A DNA stretch of 64,000 nt, from positions 858,808 through 922,807 of the forward strand of contig NZ_JARRAG010000001.1 in the NCBI RefSeq assembly GCF_029589435.1, written 5' to 3'. Positions 1-10,253 of the stretch are shown here, one piece after another. Both the position numbers and the translations under genes were made by a program. Numbering within the stretch: position 1 is the first letter of the stretch; every line of letters begins with the position of its first letter. The notes below the pieces were generated by a model. The model had not been told where the DNA came from. It did not search any database and saw only the letters and a program-made list of their open reading frames with translations. The stretch comes from Paludisphaera mucosa. GTDB taxonomy: Bacteria; Planctomycetota; Planctomycetia; Isosphaerales; Isosphaeraceae.

Positions 1-377
1 ACCCGGCGGCGGTCGCGCCAACCTGCCGAAGGCGCGGTACGCCCAAGTCGGTGCAAGGCTACGACAATCTCTACTCCGGCGAAGCAGCCGGGTCTCTGGT
101 ACAGCCCAAAACCGAGGGCTGCCTGACGGCCGACCTTGAACCCGTCGGCGGCCCTGCGTTAGGCCCGTTCGCCCGCTTCGGCGAGGCGCAGCAGTCCGAG
201 GCGCCCTGGCTCGAGGCGCACCGGCTCACACCCCGACCCTTACTTATCCCGGCAACCGCGAGCAACGCGACGCACCAAATTCACGCATCCCCGACCCGCC
301 CCGTCGCCGCGCGCGACTCCGAGGCCGCCGGGCGTCCCGGACGGCCCGGTCCGCCCCCCGCCCGAGAGGAGCAACTC
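1..377. other. non-coding left edge
   Basis: I see no convincing gene here. The open frame that crosses it on the plus strand only becomes protein-like from the GTG at 378. The upstream part has no ribosome-binding site and reads as random GC-rich translation. Confidence 0.4.
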
Positions 378-683
378 GTGACCTCGTCCCGACTCGAACG
401 ATCCGTCGCCCGCCGCACCGGCGATCCGCTCGCCGTGATCCGCCGCCTCGGCTTCCAGGCCCGCTCCGGCCGCCCCGACGACTTGGAGGCTGAGGACCTC
501 CACCTGGCCGTCGCCTGCCCGTTCTGCGGCTCGAACGTCCCCGTGCCGTCCGCCCCCTGCGGCCCGCCCGCGCTGGCCGGCTGCGGCAATTGCGACGTCG
601 AGTTCGACGTCGCCCCCGACGACCTCTTCGCCGCCGCACCGGGGATGGGGATGCGGCCTCACCGCCGCGTCTTCACGGCGTAG
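378..683 (+). CDS. small zinc-ribbon protein, hypothetical
   Basis: A 101-residue cytoplasmic protein of unknown function. The GTG start at 378 is chosen because GAGAGGAG lies six bases upstream and sequence before it in the same frame looks non-coding. The N-terminal half is basic and polar. The C-terminal half carries two CxxC knuckles (CPFC and CGNC) about 20 residues apart, the pattern of a structural zinc ribbon. Two other small zinc-ribbon genes lie near 15.8 and 16.3 kb. No partner or pathway is apparent; zinc binding is inferred from cysteine spacing only. Confidence 0.6.
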   Translation: MTSSRLERSVARRTGDPLAVIRRLGFQARSGRPDDLEAEDLHLAVACPFCGSNVPVPSAPCGPPALAGCGNCDVEFDVAPDDLFAAAPGMGMRPHRRVFTA

Positions 684-903
684 CCCGTCGACGACCGCGC
701 GCCCGCGGACGTCGTCGAGCCACGTCGATCCCGAACCGACCCGAATCATGGAGCCGCCCCTTGATCGTCGTCCGCCGCCTGCCGTCCGTTTTCCGCAGGC
801 AGCTCCCGAGCGTCATGCACGGGTGGTCTTCTCCTCCCATCGTCTCCCAAGACGACCCGATCGCCGAGACGCAAGCAAGTCCCGATCCAGGAGGTAGTCG
901 CCC

Positions 904-1074
904 TTGAACGCCCGCAACAAGCTGAACGTCGCTTACTTCAACGGCTGCTTGCTCGTCGCCGCCTTCGTCGGCGCCGCCGCCGGGAGCTGGGCCGTCTTCC
1001 TGCTGGCCGTCGCGGGCCTCGCGGCGGCCGGAGTGGTCGGCGGCGACATCCGCCTCAAACCCAGAGGCCGGTAA
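904..1074 (+). CDS. 56-residue membrane microprotein
   Basis: A TTG-initiated small gene preceded by a strong AGGAGGT-type ribosome-binding site eight bases upstream. The product has a polar N-terminus (starting NARNKLNVAYF), two short hydrophobic stretches rich in Ala, Gly, Val and Leu separated by a Gly/Ser/Trp turn (roughly residues 12-24 and 27-44), and a basic tail ending KPRGR. This fits a small two-helix inner-membrane protein. A strong hairpin follows directly, which supports it as a real transcription unit. Function unknown. Confidence 0.6.
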   Translation: MNARNKLNVAYFNGCLLVAAFVGAAAGSWAVFLLAVAGLAAAGVVGGDIRLKPRGR

Positions 1075-1085
1075 ATCCCGGTGCT

Positions 1086-1121
1086 CGTCCCCGGCCACGC
1101 CCACGGTCGTGGCCGGGGACG
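1086..1121 (+). terminator. hairpin terminator after the 56-residue gene
   Basis: A 13-bp perfect GC-rich stem (1086-1098 with 1109-1121) and 10-base loop, followed by a pyrimidine stretch ending CCTCCTTTT. It lies 12 bases after the stop codon at 1074. Confidence 0.6.
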
Positions 1122-1618
1122 CCGACCTCCTTTTAGCCGTCGACGCCGCGCGCGATCGCATCCCATGGCTGGCCAGGGTTGAAGCCTGCCGAACTGCTCA
1201 TGCTCCTGGGCGTAAGCAACTCCGAGACGAGCGTTCTCCGATGGTGTTTCTGGGCTCCGTGGTCCGGGCCTCGATCGAGCAGTGCTACAAATCCCGTGCT
1301 ACGCCTCGAGACGGTGATTCACGAGATCGACCGCCCAACCTGCTTGAGGTCGGCGAACAAGGCCCTTCGGCCCCGACTCCGTCCCGGAGGTTTCGGCACG
1401 CGACGTCATTTGCGACGCCGATCGATCGTGGATGGGGGAGTCGAGGTCGGGCTCAAGGCCGCCGTCGAGTTCGGCGACCCGAGGTCACGGCAACTCGGCC
1501 CGAGCCCCGAAAATCCCACCGGTGGGAAGCGAATGGCAGACGCCCCACGGGTCGAGCTCGATCCGTGGGGCGTCGCGTGGGCCGGCTTTCTACGGATTCT
1601 GGAGCGGGCGGCCCCGAA
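1122..1618. other. intergenic region between convergent genes, with a hairpin
   Basis: No supported gene. It contains a 12-bp perfect inverted repeat (1539-1550 with 1563-1574, 12-base loop) about 45 bases beyond the stop of the minus-strand TPR gene, which could end that transcript. There is no clear T-tract on either strand. Overlapping open frames are only high-GC shadows. Confidence 0.45.
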
Positions 1619-2689
1619 TCACTTGATGGAACTGCGCAGCGACTTCGCCTGCTCTTCGAGCCTGCCGGCCTCGTCGCCGCGGCCCAGCTTCCGCAGGACG
1701 GCGGCGTAGTCGTCGAGGGCCGTCGCGAGCTCGCGGGGATCGGAGGAGGCCTTCTCCAGAATGGCGACGGCTCGCTTGCAGCAGGCCTCCGCTTCGTCCT
1801 GATGGTCTTGCGCCAGGCAGACGCGGCCCAACTCGCCGGCGCAGCGTGCGACGTGAGGATGGTCCTTCCCCAGGTCGGCTTCATACACGGCCAGGGCCTT
1901 CTTCAGAAGGACCTCGGCCTCGGCGGGCTTCCCCTGCGAGGCGTACAGCCAGCCGAGGGCCTCGAGCGACGTCGCGACGTCGGGATGGCCGGCGCCGAGC
2001 GCCCCCTCGCGGATCGTCAACGATTTCTTCAGTAGCGGCTCTGCCTCCGCATACTTCTTCTGGTCGATGTAGAGCAGGCCGAGGTTGTGGAGGGTCGCGG
2101 TAACGTCGATCGAGGTCCCGTCGTTGATCTTCGCGTTCGAGCGGATGGCCAGGGCTCGCTTGTAGAGCGCCTCGGCCTCGTCGAGCTTCCCGAGCGCATG
2201 GTCTACGGCGGCCAGGTTGTCGATCGCGGCGGCGACGCCCGCGCCTTCGGGGCTTTCGGCCTTCTCGGCGGCGGCGAGGCAACGGACGTAGAGCGGCTGC
2301 GCCTCGGCGGCCTTGCCGGCTGCATCATAGACGGCCGCCAGTGTGTTCAGGCCGTCGGCGAGGGTGGCCGAGTCGACGCCGGGCGTCTTCTCGCGGATTG
2401 CCAGGGCCTCCTTGGCGAGCGGCTCGGCCTCCTCGCATCGACCTTCGGCGCAATAGACCCAGGCGAGATGGTCGAGGGTGACCGCGAGCCGCGGATCCCC
2501 GGCGCCGAACGCCCGGGCTTGCTTCTCGGCCGACTTCAAGAGGCCCTCGGCCTCCTCGATGCGGCCCTCCTTGTAGGCTTTCCAGCCGGCGTCCTGATCG
2601 GTCTTCCAGTCCGCGGCGCGAGCCGGGCCGGCGGAATAAACGCAGGCGCCGAGCACGGCGGCCGCGAACCAGGAATGTCTCGTTCGCAT
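1619..2689 (-). CDS. secreted tetratricopeptide repeat protein
   Basis: A 356-residue protein. The N-terminus is a signal peptide (RTRHSWFAAAVLGACVYSAG, then cleavage near PARA-AD). The rest is a run of about 40-residue helical repeats of the Kinesin-light-chain/TPR_12 type. They recur as LAVTLDHLAWVYCAEGRCEE, ATLADGLNTLAAVYDAAGKA, AAIDNLAAVDHALGKLDEAE and DVATSLEALGWLYASQGKPA. Such solenoids act as protein-interaction scaffolds, here probably in the periplasm. AAGGGG lies ahead of the ATG. It is a lone gene, and its partner cannot be inferred from context. Confidence 0.85.
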   Translation of the reverse strand: MRTRHSWFAAAVLGACVYSAGPARAADWKTDQDAGWKAYKEGRIEEAEGLLKSAEKQARAFGAGDPRLAVTLDHLAWVYCAEGRCEEAEPLAKEALAIREKTPGVDSATLADGLNTLAAVYDAAGKAAEAQPLYVRCLAAAEKAESPEGAGVAAAIDNLAAVDHALGKLDEAEALYKRALAIRSNAKINDGTSIDVTATLHNLGLLYIDQKKYAEAEPLLKKSLTIREGALGAGHPDVATSLEALGWLYASQGKPAEAEVLLKKALAVYEADLGKDHPHVARCAGELGRVCLAQDHQDEAEACCKRAVAILEKASSDPRELATALDDYAAVLRKLGRGDEAGRLEEQAKSLRSSIK

Positions 2690-2774
2690 CTTTCCGATCC
2701 CCTTGTGAGCATGGATTGCCGTGAGGCGTATCTAGTCGAATCCGGGTCCGGTCCGACCCGGGGCGGCGTCTGCG

Positions 2775-3110
2775 TCAGCTCCGGGAACGGAGCCAGGGCC
2801 GGTGCGAGGGCACCCGGTTGCCCGTCGCCCAGTTGCGGGCGCCCGGGCCCACGCTCCGGGATCCGGAGGAAGTCGCGGCTCGCGTCTGGGTGGGGACGGT
2901 CAGCCGCGGCGCGGCGACGGGGGCGGCCGCAACTCCAGGGGCGGCGTAATAATTGAGGCCTTGGGGCCCGAAGCCGAAGACGAAGGGGGCCGACGCGGCC
3001 TGAGCCAGCGCCGCCGAAACGCCGAGCGGCCCGATGGCGATGGCGAAGAGGGCCGTCGCGGCCAGGGCGAGACTCGGGACGATTCGCTTGACGAACGATG
3101 ATCGCAACAT
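2775..3110 (-). CDS. small secreted hypothetical protein
   Basis: I start it at the ATG at 3110, which has a GAGGCG element six bases upstream and puts a signal peptide (basic LRSSFVKR, a long hydrophobic run, then AALAQ-A) at the N-terminus. The open frame extends further upstream but that extension is Arg-rich and unlike a protein start. The mature part is about 75 residues and rich in Ala, Pro, Ser and Thr, with the stretch FVFGFGPQGLNYYAAPG and a basic C-terminus. No family is recognised; an exported, low-complexity envelope protein is the likely nature. Confidence 0.5.
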   Translation of the reverse strand: MLRSSFVKRIVPSLALAATALFAIAIGPLGVSAALAQAASAPFVFGFGPQGLNYYAAPGVAAAPVAAPRLTVPTQTRAATSSGSRSVGPGARNWATGNRVPSHRPWLRSRS

Positions 3111-3923
3111 GGAACGCCTCACATCAACGACTCCTTCGGGATCGACCTTCATGGAACGCCGAGCCGAGGCGCGATCCCGGCGCGACTCGACACGATTCGG
3201 GACGTTTCGTCCAATCCCCCGCCCCACGGTGGGACGCTATCTGCTCGCGGATGTGCCCCCTGCGGCGGCGAGCGCGCCAGCCTGGCAGGGAGAGGATTCG
3301 CAGTTACGGAAACCACGCCGCACGATCACGATGGGTGCGCGGGACTTCGTCGCCGACTCGCACGAACAAGCCTGTATTCAGGACGATTCGAAGTCCGATG
3401 AGTTTGAATGGTCGGTCCATCCAGGCGAGGCGACGTCGGACGCACGGCGGCCGTCGTCTCGTCTCTCCCTTCGCCCTGCAGGCGTATGCAACCGCGTCGC
3501 CCAGGGCCGTGACCGGCCTTATCTTAGAACACCTACCGGACCGGCACAAGCAGGAGCCAGGTCTTGATCCGTGGCTCGATGGAAGGATTCGAGCGGGGTT
3601 GAACGGTCGGATCGCTCGGCCGGATTGCTCCGCCGAGCCTGAACAAGCTAAAGCGTTCAGCTCGGAACAGTCGATGAATTCCGCGTCCTCTGAATGGTCG
3701 AGCAACGCCCGACCCCCGCCGGCGATGCCGAGTCCTGCCCCGCTTCGCACCCCGAGAGTCCCTCTCGCCGCCGCTCGAGTCGTCGTTTAGATGCTCATCC
3801 GATGGGTTCATCGGGCGGGCTATTCGAGCGTCCGCCCCCATGCCGCGGCGGAAGAGTCGACGCTGCGCCGATGGAATCGGCGGGCCGCAAGCGTTCCACC
3901 GATCGTTACAGGAAGCGCCGATC
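3111..3923. other. intergenic region upstream of the barrel gene
   Basis: About 0.8 kb between divergent genes. Several open frames cross it on both strands but none has a plausible start, composition or motif. It should hold the promoters of both flanking genes; I could not pick out a convincing -35/-10 pair. Confidence 0.35.
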
Positions 3924-5279
3924 ATGAAGAGAATCTCCTTCCTGCTGGCGGTGGGCCTGACGACCGCCGTGACGACCGCGACGCGCGCTCAGGAGCCGTC
4001 TCTGGCTGAGATGGCGGGGCAGCCGCCCGCGGACGCCGTCGAAGCGCCGCCGGCTCCCGCTTTGGGGCCGCCTCGAAATTCGGCCGGGGGCGGCCTGGAG
4101 GCCGAATCGTTGCCCGCCGAGCAGGCCGAGGACCTCGCGCCGGGGATGGACTCGATCCGGACCCTGGGGCCGACGCCGGTCGCGGACGTCCGGTTCCTGA
4201 TGGACCAGCTCGGGCTGCAGAGGACGCTCGGCGACAGCGGCATTCGCTCGTTCGGCTGGATCGAGGGCGGATACACGGGCGCATCGCCCGGCTCCGGCCT
4301 GCTCTCCGTCGAGCCCCGTCAGAACCGCTTCGGCAACGAGTTCCTGCTCAACCAGATCGGGCTCGTGCTGCAGAAGCCGCTCCAGCGGGGCGGCCTCAAT
4401 TTCGGCTTCAACGTCCGCTACTTCGCGGGCGCCGACGCGGCCCTGGGCCAGCCGAAGGGGGGCATCGGCTCGACCGTGACCAGCTCGCGTTTCAGCCAGG
4501 ACTTCCGCGACCTCTACGTCTCGGCCCACCTGCCGATCCTGACCGAGCTGGGCATGGACGTGAAGGTCGGCCGCATGAACTCCATCATCGGCTACAACGG
4601 CTTCCTCGCCCCGTATCGGCCGTTCTACTCCAGCGATTACCAGTTCTTCTACTCGCAGGACGGCGCCTTCACCGGTGCGTTGACCAACCTGCACGTCTCG
4701 AACCGACTGGACGTCTGGAACGGCGTGACGCTGGGGGCCAACACCTTCTTCACCATGCGCAGCGCCCATTCGGTCTGCTACATCGGCCAGGTCAATTACT
4801 GGCTGACCGACGAGCAGAAGACTCGACTGACGGGCTCGGTCTACGCGGGGCCGAACGCGATCTTCGCGGCGCCGGGGATGGCCGGCGACTTCAACACGAC
4901 CGTCGAGCTCCGCGTCCAGCAGAACTGGACGCAGCGCTTCACGCAGATCGTCCAGTCCAACATGGGCTGGGATTCGGACACGCCGGTGGGGACGGGATCG
5001 TGGTACGGCGTGTACACGATCGGGATCTATCACCTGTCCGACAAGGTCGACGCCCTGGCCCGAGGCGAGTGGTTCACCGACGTCAAGGGGACGCGCACGG
5101 GGATCAGCACCGACTATTCGGAAGTGACCCTCGGGCTCAACTGGCATCCGGTCAAGTACCTCGACGTCCGGCCGGAGATCCGGGGCGACTTCGCCGGCGC
5201 GCCGGCATTCGGGGTGAACGGGGCCCACACCGATTTCAGCCAGCTCACCGGCGGGATCAGCTGCCTGGTCAAGTTCTGA
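3924..5279 (+). CDS. outer-membrane beta-barrel protein (BBP2-like porin)
   Basis: A 451-residue protein. The ATG at 3924 is selected because AGGAAG lies nine bases upstream and the first 23 residues form a signal peptide (KRISFLLAVGLTTAVTTATRAQ). After a Pro/Ala/Glu-rich linker to about residue 85 the sequence becomes alternating polar/aromatic strands typical of a porin. It has a GWIEGGYT opening strand, a YNGFLAPYRPFYSSDYQFFY segment and a near-C-terminal LNWHPVKYLDVRPEIRGD strand, matching the putative beta-barrel porin-2 family common in planctomycetes. It probably lets small solutes across the outer membrane. Its stop overlaps the end of convergent ureD by 11 bases. Confidence 0.8.
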   Translation: MKRISFLLAVGLTTAVTTATRAQEPSLAEMAGQPPADAVEAPPAPALGPPRNSAGGGLEAESLPAEQAEDLAPGMDSIRTLGPTPVADVRFLMDQLGLQRTLGDSGIRSFGWIEGGYTGASPGSGLLSVEPRQNRFGNEFLLNQIGLVLQKPLQRGGLNFGFNVRYFAGADAALGQPKGGIGSTVTSSRFSQDFRDLYVSAHLPILTELGMDVKVGRMNSIIGYNGFLAPYRPFYSSDYQFFYSQDGAFTGALTNLHVSNRLDVWNGVTLGANTFFTMRSAHSVCYIGQVNYWLTDEQKTRLTGSVYAGPNAIFAAPGMAGDFNTTVELRVQQNWTQRFTQIVQSNMGWDSDTPVGTGSWYGVYTIGIYHLSDKVDALARGEWFTDVKGTRTGISTDYSEVTLGLNWHPVKYLDVRPEIRGDFAGAPAFGVNGAHTDFSQLTGGISCLVKF

Positions 5280-6267
5280 CACCGGCCCGGGCCTGGCCGT
5301 CGACCGGCGTGGCTCCCGACGCCGCGTCGGGCGCGATCGGCGTCGAGAACCAGTGGTTGGGCGACAGCTCGTTCGAGTCGAGGAGCCAGGGCGGCGAGCC
5401 GGGCCCCTGGCGCCAGCTCGCGGCCATCAGCAAGGCGACGCGGGCCATGTCCGCCGTCACCGCCGACGGCGTCCCGCACCAGCGAACGCAGGTCGCGTCG
5501 TCGCCCAGCGGGAAGACCGACCGCAAGACGCCCGGCGCCGGCGGCGGCAGTTCATCGGGCTGAGGGGGCAGGCCGCCCAGGAACAAGCTCGCGGTCGCCA
5601 GGTGGCCGCCGAAATACCAGCGGGCCTCCTCCTCCGTCCACGGGCCGTCCCATCGAAATCGGTCGCGGTAGATCAGGCGGCCGGATCGCCGGATCTCGAG
5701 GTCCTGGACGATCCGCTCGAACTGGAACCGCTCCGACAGCGCGCCCCGGTCATAGCGACCGGCGAGCCAGACGTCCCCCCAGATCAGCCGCGCGCGGGGC
5801 GCGAGCTCGACGCGCCCGAGCTGATGGTAGCGAGCCCCGCGGAACGGGATCGCCGGGCCGGGGAGGACGACCAGGCAGGCGTCGTCCTCGACCGTCGCCG
5901 CCCATTGCTGCGCGGCGTGGGCCGTCAAGGCGGGGTGGATGCGCGTGGCCGACTGGCCGGTCACGACCGCGTCGACGCCCTCCCTCGCCGTGATCTCGAT
6001 CAGGTGGGCGTCGCCGTCCATCAGCCCGGCGGTCAGGTTGATCAGGTACAGCAGCGCGACCGACCGGGACTCCAGGGCGAACGGCGGGAAGACGCGCAAG
6101 GGGATCTGCTGGTAGCAGGTCCCCATCCGGGTCTCCTCGCCGACGCGGACCAGCTCGATTCGCGCCCCGCCGACGCGCGCGGCGGGATTCCCGGTGGAGA
6201 CGGCGTCGAGGAACTCGGGGGGCGTCAGGAACTCGTCACGCGTGATGCGAGTTGCTCGCGCACCCAC
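5269..6267 (-). CDS. ureD: urease accessory protein UreD (UreH)
   Basis: A 332-residue UreD-family chaperone. UreD binds apo-urease and, with UreF and UreG, builds the complex that delivers nickel to the active site. The GTG start at 6267 follows a near-perfect AGGAGGTGATC ribosome-binding site embedded in the end of ureG, giving a 43-base overlap and suggesting translational coupling. Visible family features are the [19 protein letters not shown] region, [12 protein letters not shown] (residues about 75-86) and [11 protein letters not shown] (about 101-112). It is the last gene of the urease run. The C-terminal tail past about residue 300 is unusual and partly duplicates the Ala/Asp/Gly-rich style of the convergent neighbour. 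Confidence 0.93.
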   Translation of the reverse strand: MGARATRITRDEFLTPPEFLDAVSTGNPAARVGGARIELVRVGEETRMGTCYQQIPLRVFPPFALESRSVALLYLINLTAGLMDGDAHLIEITAREGVDAVVTGQSATRIHPALTAHAAQQWAATVEDDACLVVLPGPAIPFRGARYHQLGRVELAPRARLIWGDVWLAGRYDRGALSERFQFERIVQDLEIRRSGRLIYRDRFRWDGPWTEEEARWYFGGHLATASLFLGGLPPQPDELPPPAPGVLRSVFPLGDDATCVRWCGTPSAVTADMARVALLMAASWRQGPGSPPWLLDSNELSPNHWFSTPIAPDAASGATPVDGQARAGVRT

Positions 6268-7019
6268 TGGATCACCTCCTCGACGCCTTCCTTCTCGCGG
6301 AGGCTGACCATCAGGAACGGGCGCTCGCCGCGCATCCGCAGGCTGTCCCGGCGCATCACGTCGAGGTCGGCGCCGACGTGGGGCGCCAGGTCGGTCTTGT
6401 TGATGATCAGCAGGTCGCTGTTGCAGATGCCGGGCCCCCCCTTGCGAGGGATCTTGTCGCCCTCGGCCACGTCGATCACGAAGATGAAGCGATCGGCCAG
6501 CTCGCGCGAGAAGACGGCTGTGAGGTTGTCGCCGCCCGATTCGACGATCACCAGTTGGAGCCCGGGGAATTGCCGCTGGAAGTTGGCCACCGCGCTGAGG
6601 TTGGCGCTGGCGTCGTCGCGGATGGCGGTGTGGGGGCAGCCGCCGGTCTGGACGCCGACGATCCGCTCGACCGGCAGGACTTCGCGACGCGAGAGGAACT
6701 CGGCGTCTTCGTGGGTGTAGATGTCGTTGGTGACGACGGCGAGGTTGAGCTCGGGCCAGAGGGCGCGGCAGAGCGTCTCGACCAGGGCGGTCTTGCCCGA
6801 CCCGACCGGGCCGGCGACGCCCAGCGTGAACACCTTCCGCGACGGGCCGGCGTAGCGGGCCGGGCCGGGCTTCCCCATGTGGTCGTGGGAATGGCCGTGA
6901 TCCCCGTGGCAGACCGCTCCCCCTCGCAGGAGTCGTCGCCGCGGCCGCGTGGAGAAGCCGGAGATCTCGGGAGGCGGATCAAGAACGGAACATCCGCGCG
7001 TAAAGTCGGGTCTGTTCAT
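6225..7019 (-). CDS. ureG: urease accessory GTPase UreG with His-rich N-terminus
   Basis: A 264-residue SIMIBI-class GTPase that couples GTP hydrolysis to nickel insertion into urease. The P-loop GPVGSGKT is at 70-77. It is followed by [12 protein letters not shown], the [17 protein letters not shown] metal-site segment (Cys-Pro-His), IVESGGDNL and the guanine-specificity NKTD. The only starts are the ATG at 7019, overlapping ureF by 41 bases, and an ATG at residue 48. The upstream one is chosen because it retains the segment [11 protein letters not shown] (residues 37-47), as in UreG proteins with His-rich nickel-binding N-termini. Its ribosome-binding site is weak. No ureE is present, so this segment may store or pass nickel (inference). 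Confidence 0.93.
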   Translation of the reverse strand: MNRPDFTRGCSVLDPPPEISGFSTRPRRRLLRGGAVCHGDHGHSHDHMGKPGPARYAGPSRKVFTLGVAGPVGSGKTALVETLCRALWPELNLAVVTNDIYTHEDAEFLSRREVLPVERIVGVQTGGCPHTAIRDDASANLSAVANFQRQFPGLQLVIVESGGDNLTAVFSRELADRFIFVIDVAEGDKIPRKGGPGICNSDLLIINKTDLAPHVGADLDVMRRDSLRMRGERPFLMVSLREKEGVEEVIQWVREQLASRVTSS

Positions 7020-7659
7020 CGCAGAGGATCTCGTAGAAAGGGCAGCCGCCGCCCGCCGTCCGGGGATCCCGGTCGACCAGGTCCGAGGCGAGCTCGCGGA
7101 GGTCGTCGTGGAGGTAGGCCAGGATCTGCTGGCCGTGCGTGTGGCCGACCGGGATGGAGCGGACTCCCGCGCCGATCATGCCCAGGGCCGCTTGATGCAG
7201 GTACGCCGTGAGGACCTCGTCGGCCGAGCCCCCGGCCAGCGCCCCGAGCAATCCGAAGGCGATCGGATGATGCCAGTGACGGTCGCCGTCGGCCGACCCT
7301 TCGAGGAACGTCGAGAGGCCGGCGGCGGACCACGTCCAGGTCTTCCCCAGGGCAAGGAGCTGCTCGCCCATCTCGCGGCTCGCCGTCCGGATGGACGGCG
7401 GCGCGATCGAGGCGTCGGCCAGGCGGTTGAGCGCCGCCAGCTCGGCGGAGTCGCCCGCCGCGGCCGCGCGCCGCGCCGAGGCCGCGAGCACGCCCTCGAA
7501 CGGGCCGAGCGACGACCGGAGCCATCGCGCGATCCAGCGTTCGAGGCTCTCCGGGTCGTGCACCAGGCCCCGGGCGAGCGCGCCTTCGAGGCCCCAGGAA
7601 TGGGTGTAGCCGCTGATCGGCAAGGCCGAGTCGCACATCTGGAGCAGCCGAAGGTTCAT
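6979..7659 (-). CDS. ureF: urease accessory protein UreF
   Basis: A 226-residue UreF-family protein, the bridging subunit between UreD and the UreG dimer. The ATG at 7659 begins the standard UreF opening, [20 protein letters not shown], with the LP-(I/V)-G-x-(F/Y)-(S/T)-HS family pattern. Other family features are [11 protein letters not shown], the Ala-rich helical core and [21 protein letters not shown] near residues 170-190. It starts 14 bases after the ureC stop and runs 41 bases into ureG, consistent with a single transcript. A much longer open frame continues upstream but is a shadow of ureC. Confidence 0.92.
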   Translation of the reverse strand: MNLRLLQMCDSALPISGYTHSWGLEGALARGLVHDPESLERWIARWLRSSLGPFEGVLAASARRAAAAGDSAELAALNRLADASIAPPSIRTASREMGEQLLALGKTWTWSAAGLSTFLEGSADGDRHWHHPIAFGLLGALAGGSADEVLTAYLHQAALGMIGAGVRSIPVGHTHGQQILAYLHDDLRELASDLVDRDPRTAGGGCPFYEILCDEQTRLYARMFRS

Positions 7660-7673
7660 CGGAGGACCCCGAC

Positions 7674-9395
7674 TCAGAACAGGAAGTAGCGCTGGGTCAT
7701 CGGCAGCGTGGCGACCGGGTCGCTGCCGACCGCCTCGCCGTCGACGTAGACCTGATAGGTGTCGGCGTCCACGCGGATTTCGGGGGTGGCCTCGTTCCGC
7801 ACCATGTCCTTCTTGCCGATGTCGCGGCAGCCCTTGACCGCGAGCGACTCGCGCTGGAGCCCGTAGCGCTCGACGATCCCGGCGTCGAGCGACGCCTGGG
7901 ACACGAAGTTGAAGCACGACTTGGATAGCGCCCGGCCGAACGACGCGAACTGGGGACGCATGTAGACCGGCTGCGGCGTGGCGATGCTGGCGTTGGGGTC
8001 GCCCATCTGGGCGGTGACGATCAGGCCCGCCTTGAGGACCAGGAACGGCTTCACGCCGAAGTAGGCCGGGTCGTACAGCACCAGGTCGGCCAGCTTGCCG
8101 GACTCGATGCTGCCGACGTGCTGGGAGATCCCGTGGGCGACGGCCGGGTTGATCGTGTACTTGGCGACGTAGCGCTTGGCCCGCTCGTTGTCGTTGCGGG
8201 CGGAGTCGCCGGCCAGGGCCCCGAATTGCACCTTCATCTTGTGGGCCGTCTGCCAGCAGCGGACGATCGCCTCGCCGATCCGGCCCATCGCCTGCGAGTC
8301 GGAGCTCATGATGCTGATGATGCCGCGGTCGTGGAAGACGTCCTCGGCGCCGATCGTCTCGGCCCGGATCCGGCTCTCGGCGAAGGCGACGTCCTCGGGG
8401 ATGCTCCGCGACAGGTGATGGCAGACCATCAGCATGTCGAGGTGCTCGTCGATCGTGTTCACCGTGAACGGCCGGGTCGGGTTGGTGCTGGAGGGCAGGA
8501 CGTTGGGCAGGCCCGCGATCTTGATGATGTCGGGCGCGTGGCCGCCGCCCGCCCCCTCGGTGTGGAAGCTGTGGATCGCCCGGCCGGCGATCGCCTTGAT
8601 CGTGTCGTCGATGAACCCGCACTCGTTGAGCGTGTCGGTGTGGATGGCGATCTGGACGTCGTAGGCGTCGGCCACCTTGAGGCTCGTGTCGATCACGGCC
8701 AGGGTCGTGCCCCAGTCCTCGTGGAGCTTCAGCCCGCAGGCGCCGGCCTTCACCTGATCTTCCAGCGGCCCCGCCACGCTGCCGTTGCCCTTCCCCAGGA
8801 TGCCGACGTTGATCGGCAGCCCTTCGAACGCCTGGAGCATCCGCATGATGTTCCAGGGGCCGGGAGTGCAGGTCGTGGCCCACGTGCCGGTGGCCGAGCC
8901 CGTGCCGCCGCCGATCAGGGTGGTGATCCCCGAGGCCAGGGCGACCTCGATCTGCTGCGGGCAGATGAAGTGGATGTGGGTGTCGATGCCCCCGGCGGTG
9001 AGGATCCGGCCCTCCCCCGCGATGATCTCGGTCCCCGGCCCGATGACCAGGCGGGGGTCGACGCCGTTCTGGGTCAACGGGTTGCCCGACTTGCCCACCG
9101 CGACGATCCGGCCGTCGCGGACGCCTACGTCCCCCTTGACGATCCCCCAGTGGTCGAGGACCACCGCGTTGGTGATCACCAGGTCGCAATGCGGCGGGCC
9201 CATCGGGTCGATCACCGGACACTGGTCCTGGCCGTCGCGGATCGACTTGCCGCCGCCGAAGATCGACTCCTCGCCGTAGTCGGTGTAGTCGTGCTCGATC
9301 TCGATGATCAATTCGGTGTCGGCCAGGCGGATCCGGTCGCCGACCGTCGGCCCGTATTTCTTGGCGTAGGCCTGTCGCGAGATCTTGACGCTCAT
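7674..9395 (-). CDS. ureC: urease alpha subunit
   Basis: The catalytic subunit, 573 residues, hydrolysing urea to ammonia and carbamate. All expected nickel-site residues are present at a constant offset of six from the Klebsiella numbering. They are His140 and His142 (GGIDTHIHF), carbamylated Lys223 ([10 protein letters not shown]), His252 ([12 protein letters not shown]), His278 ([15 protein letters not shown]) and Asp366 (MSSDSQAMG). The active-site flap Cys325-His326 lies in MVCHHL. Length is normal, and the C-terminus ends in the typical RYFLF. It lies between ureB (70 bases upstream) and ureF. Confidence 0.98.
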   Translation of the reverse strand: MSVKISRQAYAKKYGPTVGDRIRLADTELIIEIEHDYTDYGEESIFGGGKSIRDGQDQCPVIDPMGPPHCDLVITNAVVLDHWGIVKGDVGVRDGRIVAVGKSGNPLTQNGVDPRLVIGPGTEIIAGEGRILTAGGIDTHIHFICPQQIEVALASGITTLIGGGTGSATGTWATTCTPGPWNIMRMLQAFEGLPINVGILGKGNGSVAGPLEDQVKAGACGLKLHEDWGTTLAVIDTSLKVADAYDVQIAIHTDTLNECGFIDDTIKAIAGRAIHSFHTEGAGGGHAPDIIKIAGLPNVLPSSTNPTRPFTVNTIDEHLDMLMVCHHLSRSIPEDVAFAESRIRAETIGAEDVFHDRGIISIMSSDSQAMGRIGEAIVRCWQTAHKMKVQFGALAGDSARNDNERAKRYVAKYTINPAVAHGISQHVGSIESGKLADLVLYDPAYFGVKPFLVLKAGLIVTAQMGDPNASIATPQPVYMRPQFASFGRALSKSCFNFVSQASLDAGIVERYGLQRESLAVKGCRDIGKKDMVRNEATPEIRVDADTYQVYVDGEAVGSDPVATLPMTQRYFLF

Positions 9396-9465
9396 GTTCC
9401 TGGGTCCTGAAGAGCCTGCCGGACGATCGATTCGGACGGGGATGGGGGCGGACCGGGGCGCGGAC

Positions 9466-9840
9466 TCACGAAGGCTTGTGGCCGTAGCCCTGGTCGAGGC
9501 AACGCTTGAGGCTGGACTCCCGGGTGTAGGGGTCGTCCAGCCGCCCCATCACGAGGCCGTTGAACCCGAAGACCTTGCGACGGCCCCCGTAGGGGATGAG
9601 CCGAACGTCCTTCACGTCGCCCGGCTCGAAGCGGACGGAGGTCCCGCTGGGCAGGTCCAGACGCATGCCGTACGCCTTGACCCGATCGAAGACCAGCTCG
9701 CGGTTGGTCTCGAAGAAGTGGTAATGGGCCCCGATCTGGATCGGCCGGTCCCCCGTGTTGTTCACGGAGATCGTGACCGTGGGGCGGTCGGCGTTCAGCT
9801 CGATCTCGGGACCATCGAAGATGTATTCGCCTGGGATCAT
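9466..9840 (-). CDS. ureB: urease beta subunit
   Basis: A separate 124-residue beta subunit. It starts MIPGEY, carries [20 protein letters not shown] (residues about 25-44) and the [16 protein letters not shown] strand, then [12 protein letters not shown], all diagnostic. It packs against the alpha subunit in the trimer-of-trimers apoenzyme. It lies 46 bases downstream of ureA in the same direction. Separate A, B and C genes are the usual bacterial arrangement, unlike the Helicobacter fusion. Confidence 0.96.
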   Translation of the reverse strand: MIPGEYIFDGPEIELNADRPTVTISVNNTGDRPIQIGAHYHFFETNRELVFDRVKAYGMRLDLPSGTSVRFEPGDVKDVRLIPYGGRRKVFGFNGLVMGRLDDPYTRESSLKRCLDQGYGHKPS

Positions 9841-9886
9841 GTTCGGCCTCGGGAGGTTCGGAGACTGCGGGCGCGGACGCCGATTC

Positions 9887-10189
9887 TCAGCGGATGGGCT
9901 CGTGGATCGTCACCAGCTTGCTGCCGTCGGGGAACGTCGGCTCCACCTGGATCATCGAGATCATCTCGGCGACCCCTTCCATCACGTCGTCGCGGCCGAG
10001 GATCTCCCGGCCCGCGGCCATGATCTCGGCCACCGACCGGCCGTCACGCGCCAGCTCGAGCAGATGCGCGGTGATCAGGGCCGTCGCCTCGGGCACGTTC
10101 AGCTTCAGCCCCCTCGCCTTGCGCTGGGCGGCCACCTGGGCGGCCACGAAGATCAAGAGCTTGTCGCGTTCCTGCGGCGAGAGATTCAT
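9887..10189 (-). CDS. ureA: urease gamma subunit
   Basis: A 100-residue gamma subunit of standard length. Signature segments are [18 protein letters not shown] at the N-terminus, the [17 protein letters not shown] helix, [19 protein letters not shown] and the closing KLVTIHEPI. It is the first structural urease gene, 64 bases after the urea transporter stop, so substrate import and enzyme would be made from the same minus-strand transcript. Confidence 0.97.
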   Translation of the reverse strand: MNLSPQERDKLLIFVAAQVAAQRKARGLKLNVPEATALITAHLLELARDGRSVAEIMAAGREILGRDDVMEGVAEMISMIQVEPTFPDGSKLVTIHEPIR

Positions 10190-10253
10190 GACTCGGACTC
10201 CTCGAAGGCGCCTGAAAAGGTTGAAGAGGTCGCCGCCGGCCGCGGCGCGAACG

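Noticed and set aside
3304-3750. 148-codon minus-strand ORF in the intergenic region
   Set aside because: No ribosome-binding site, no motif, and overlapping equally long frames on the other strand.
3906-5282. A 458-codon minus-strand open frame
   Set aside because: It is antisense to the beta-barrel gene, which has a signal peptide and ribosome-binding site.
8118-9410. A 430-codon plus-strand open frame
   Set aside because: It is the complement of ureC, which has every catalytic residue.
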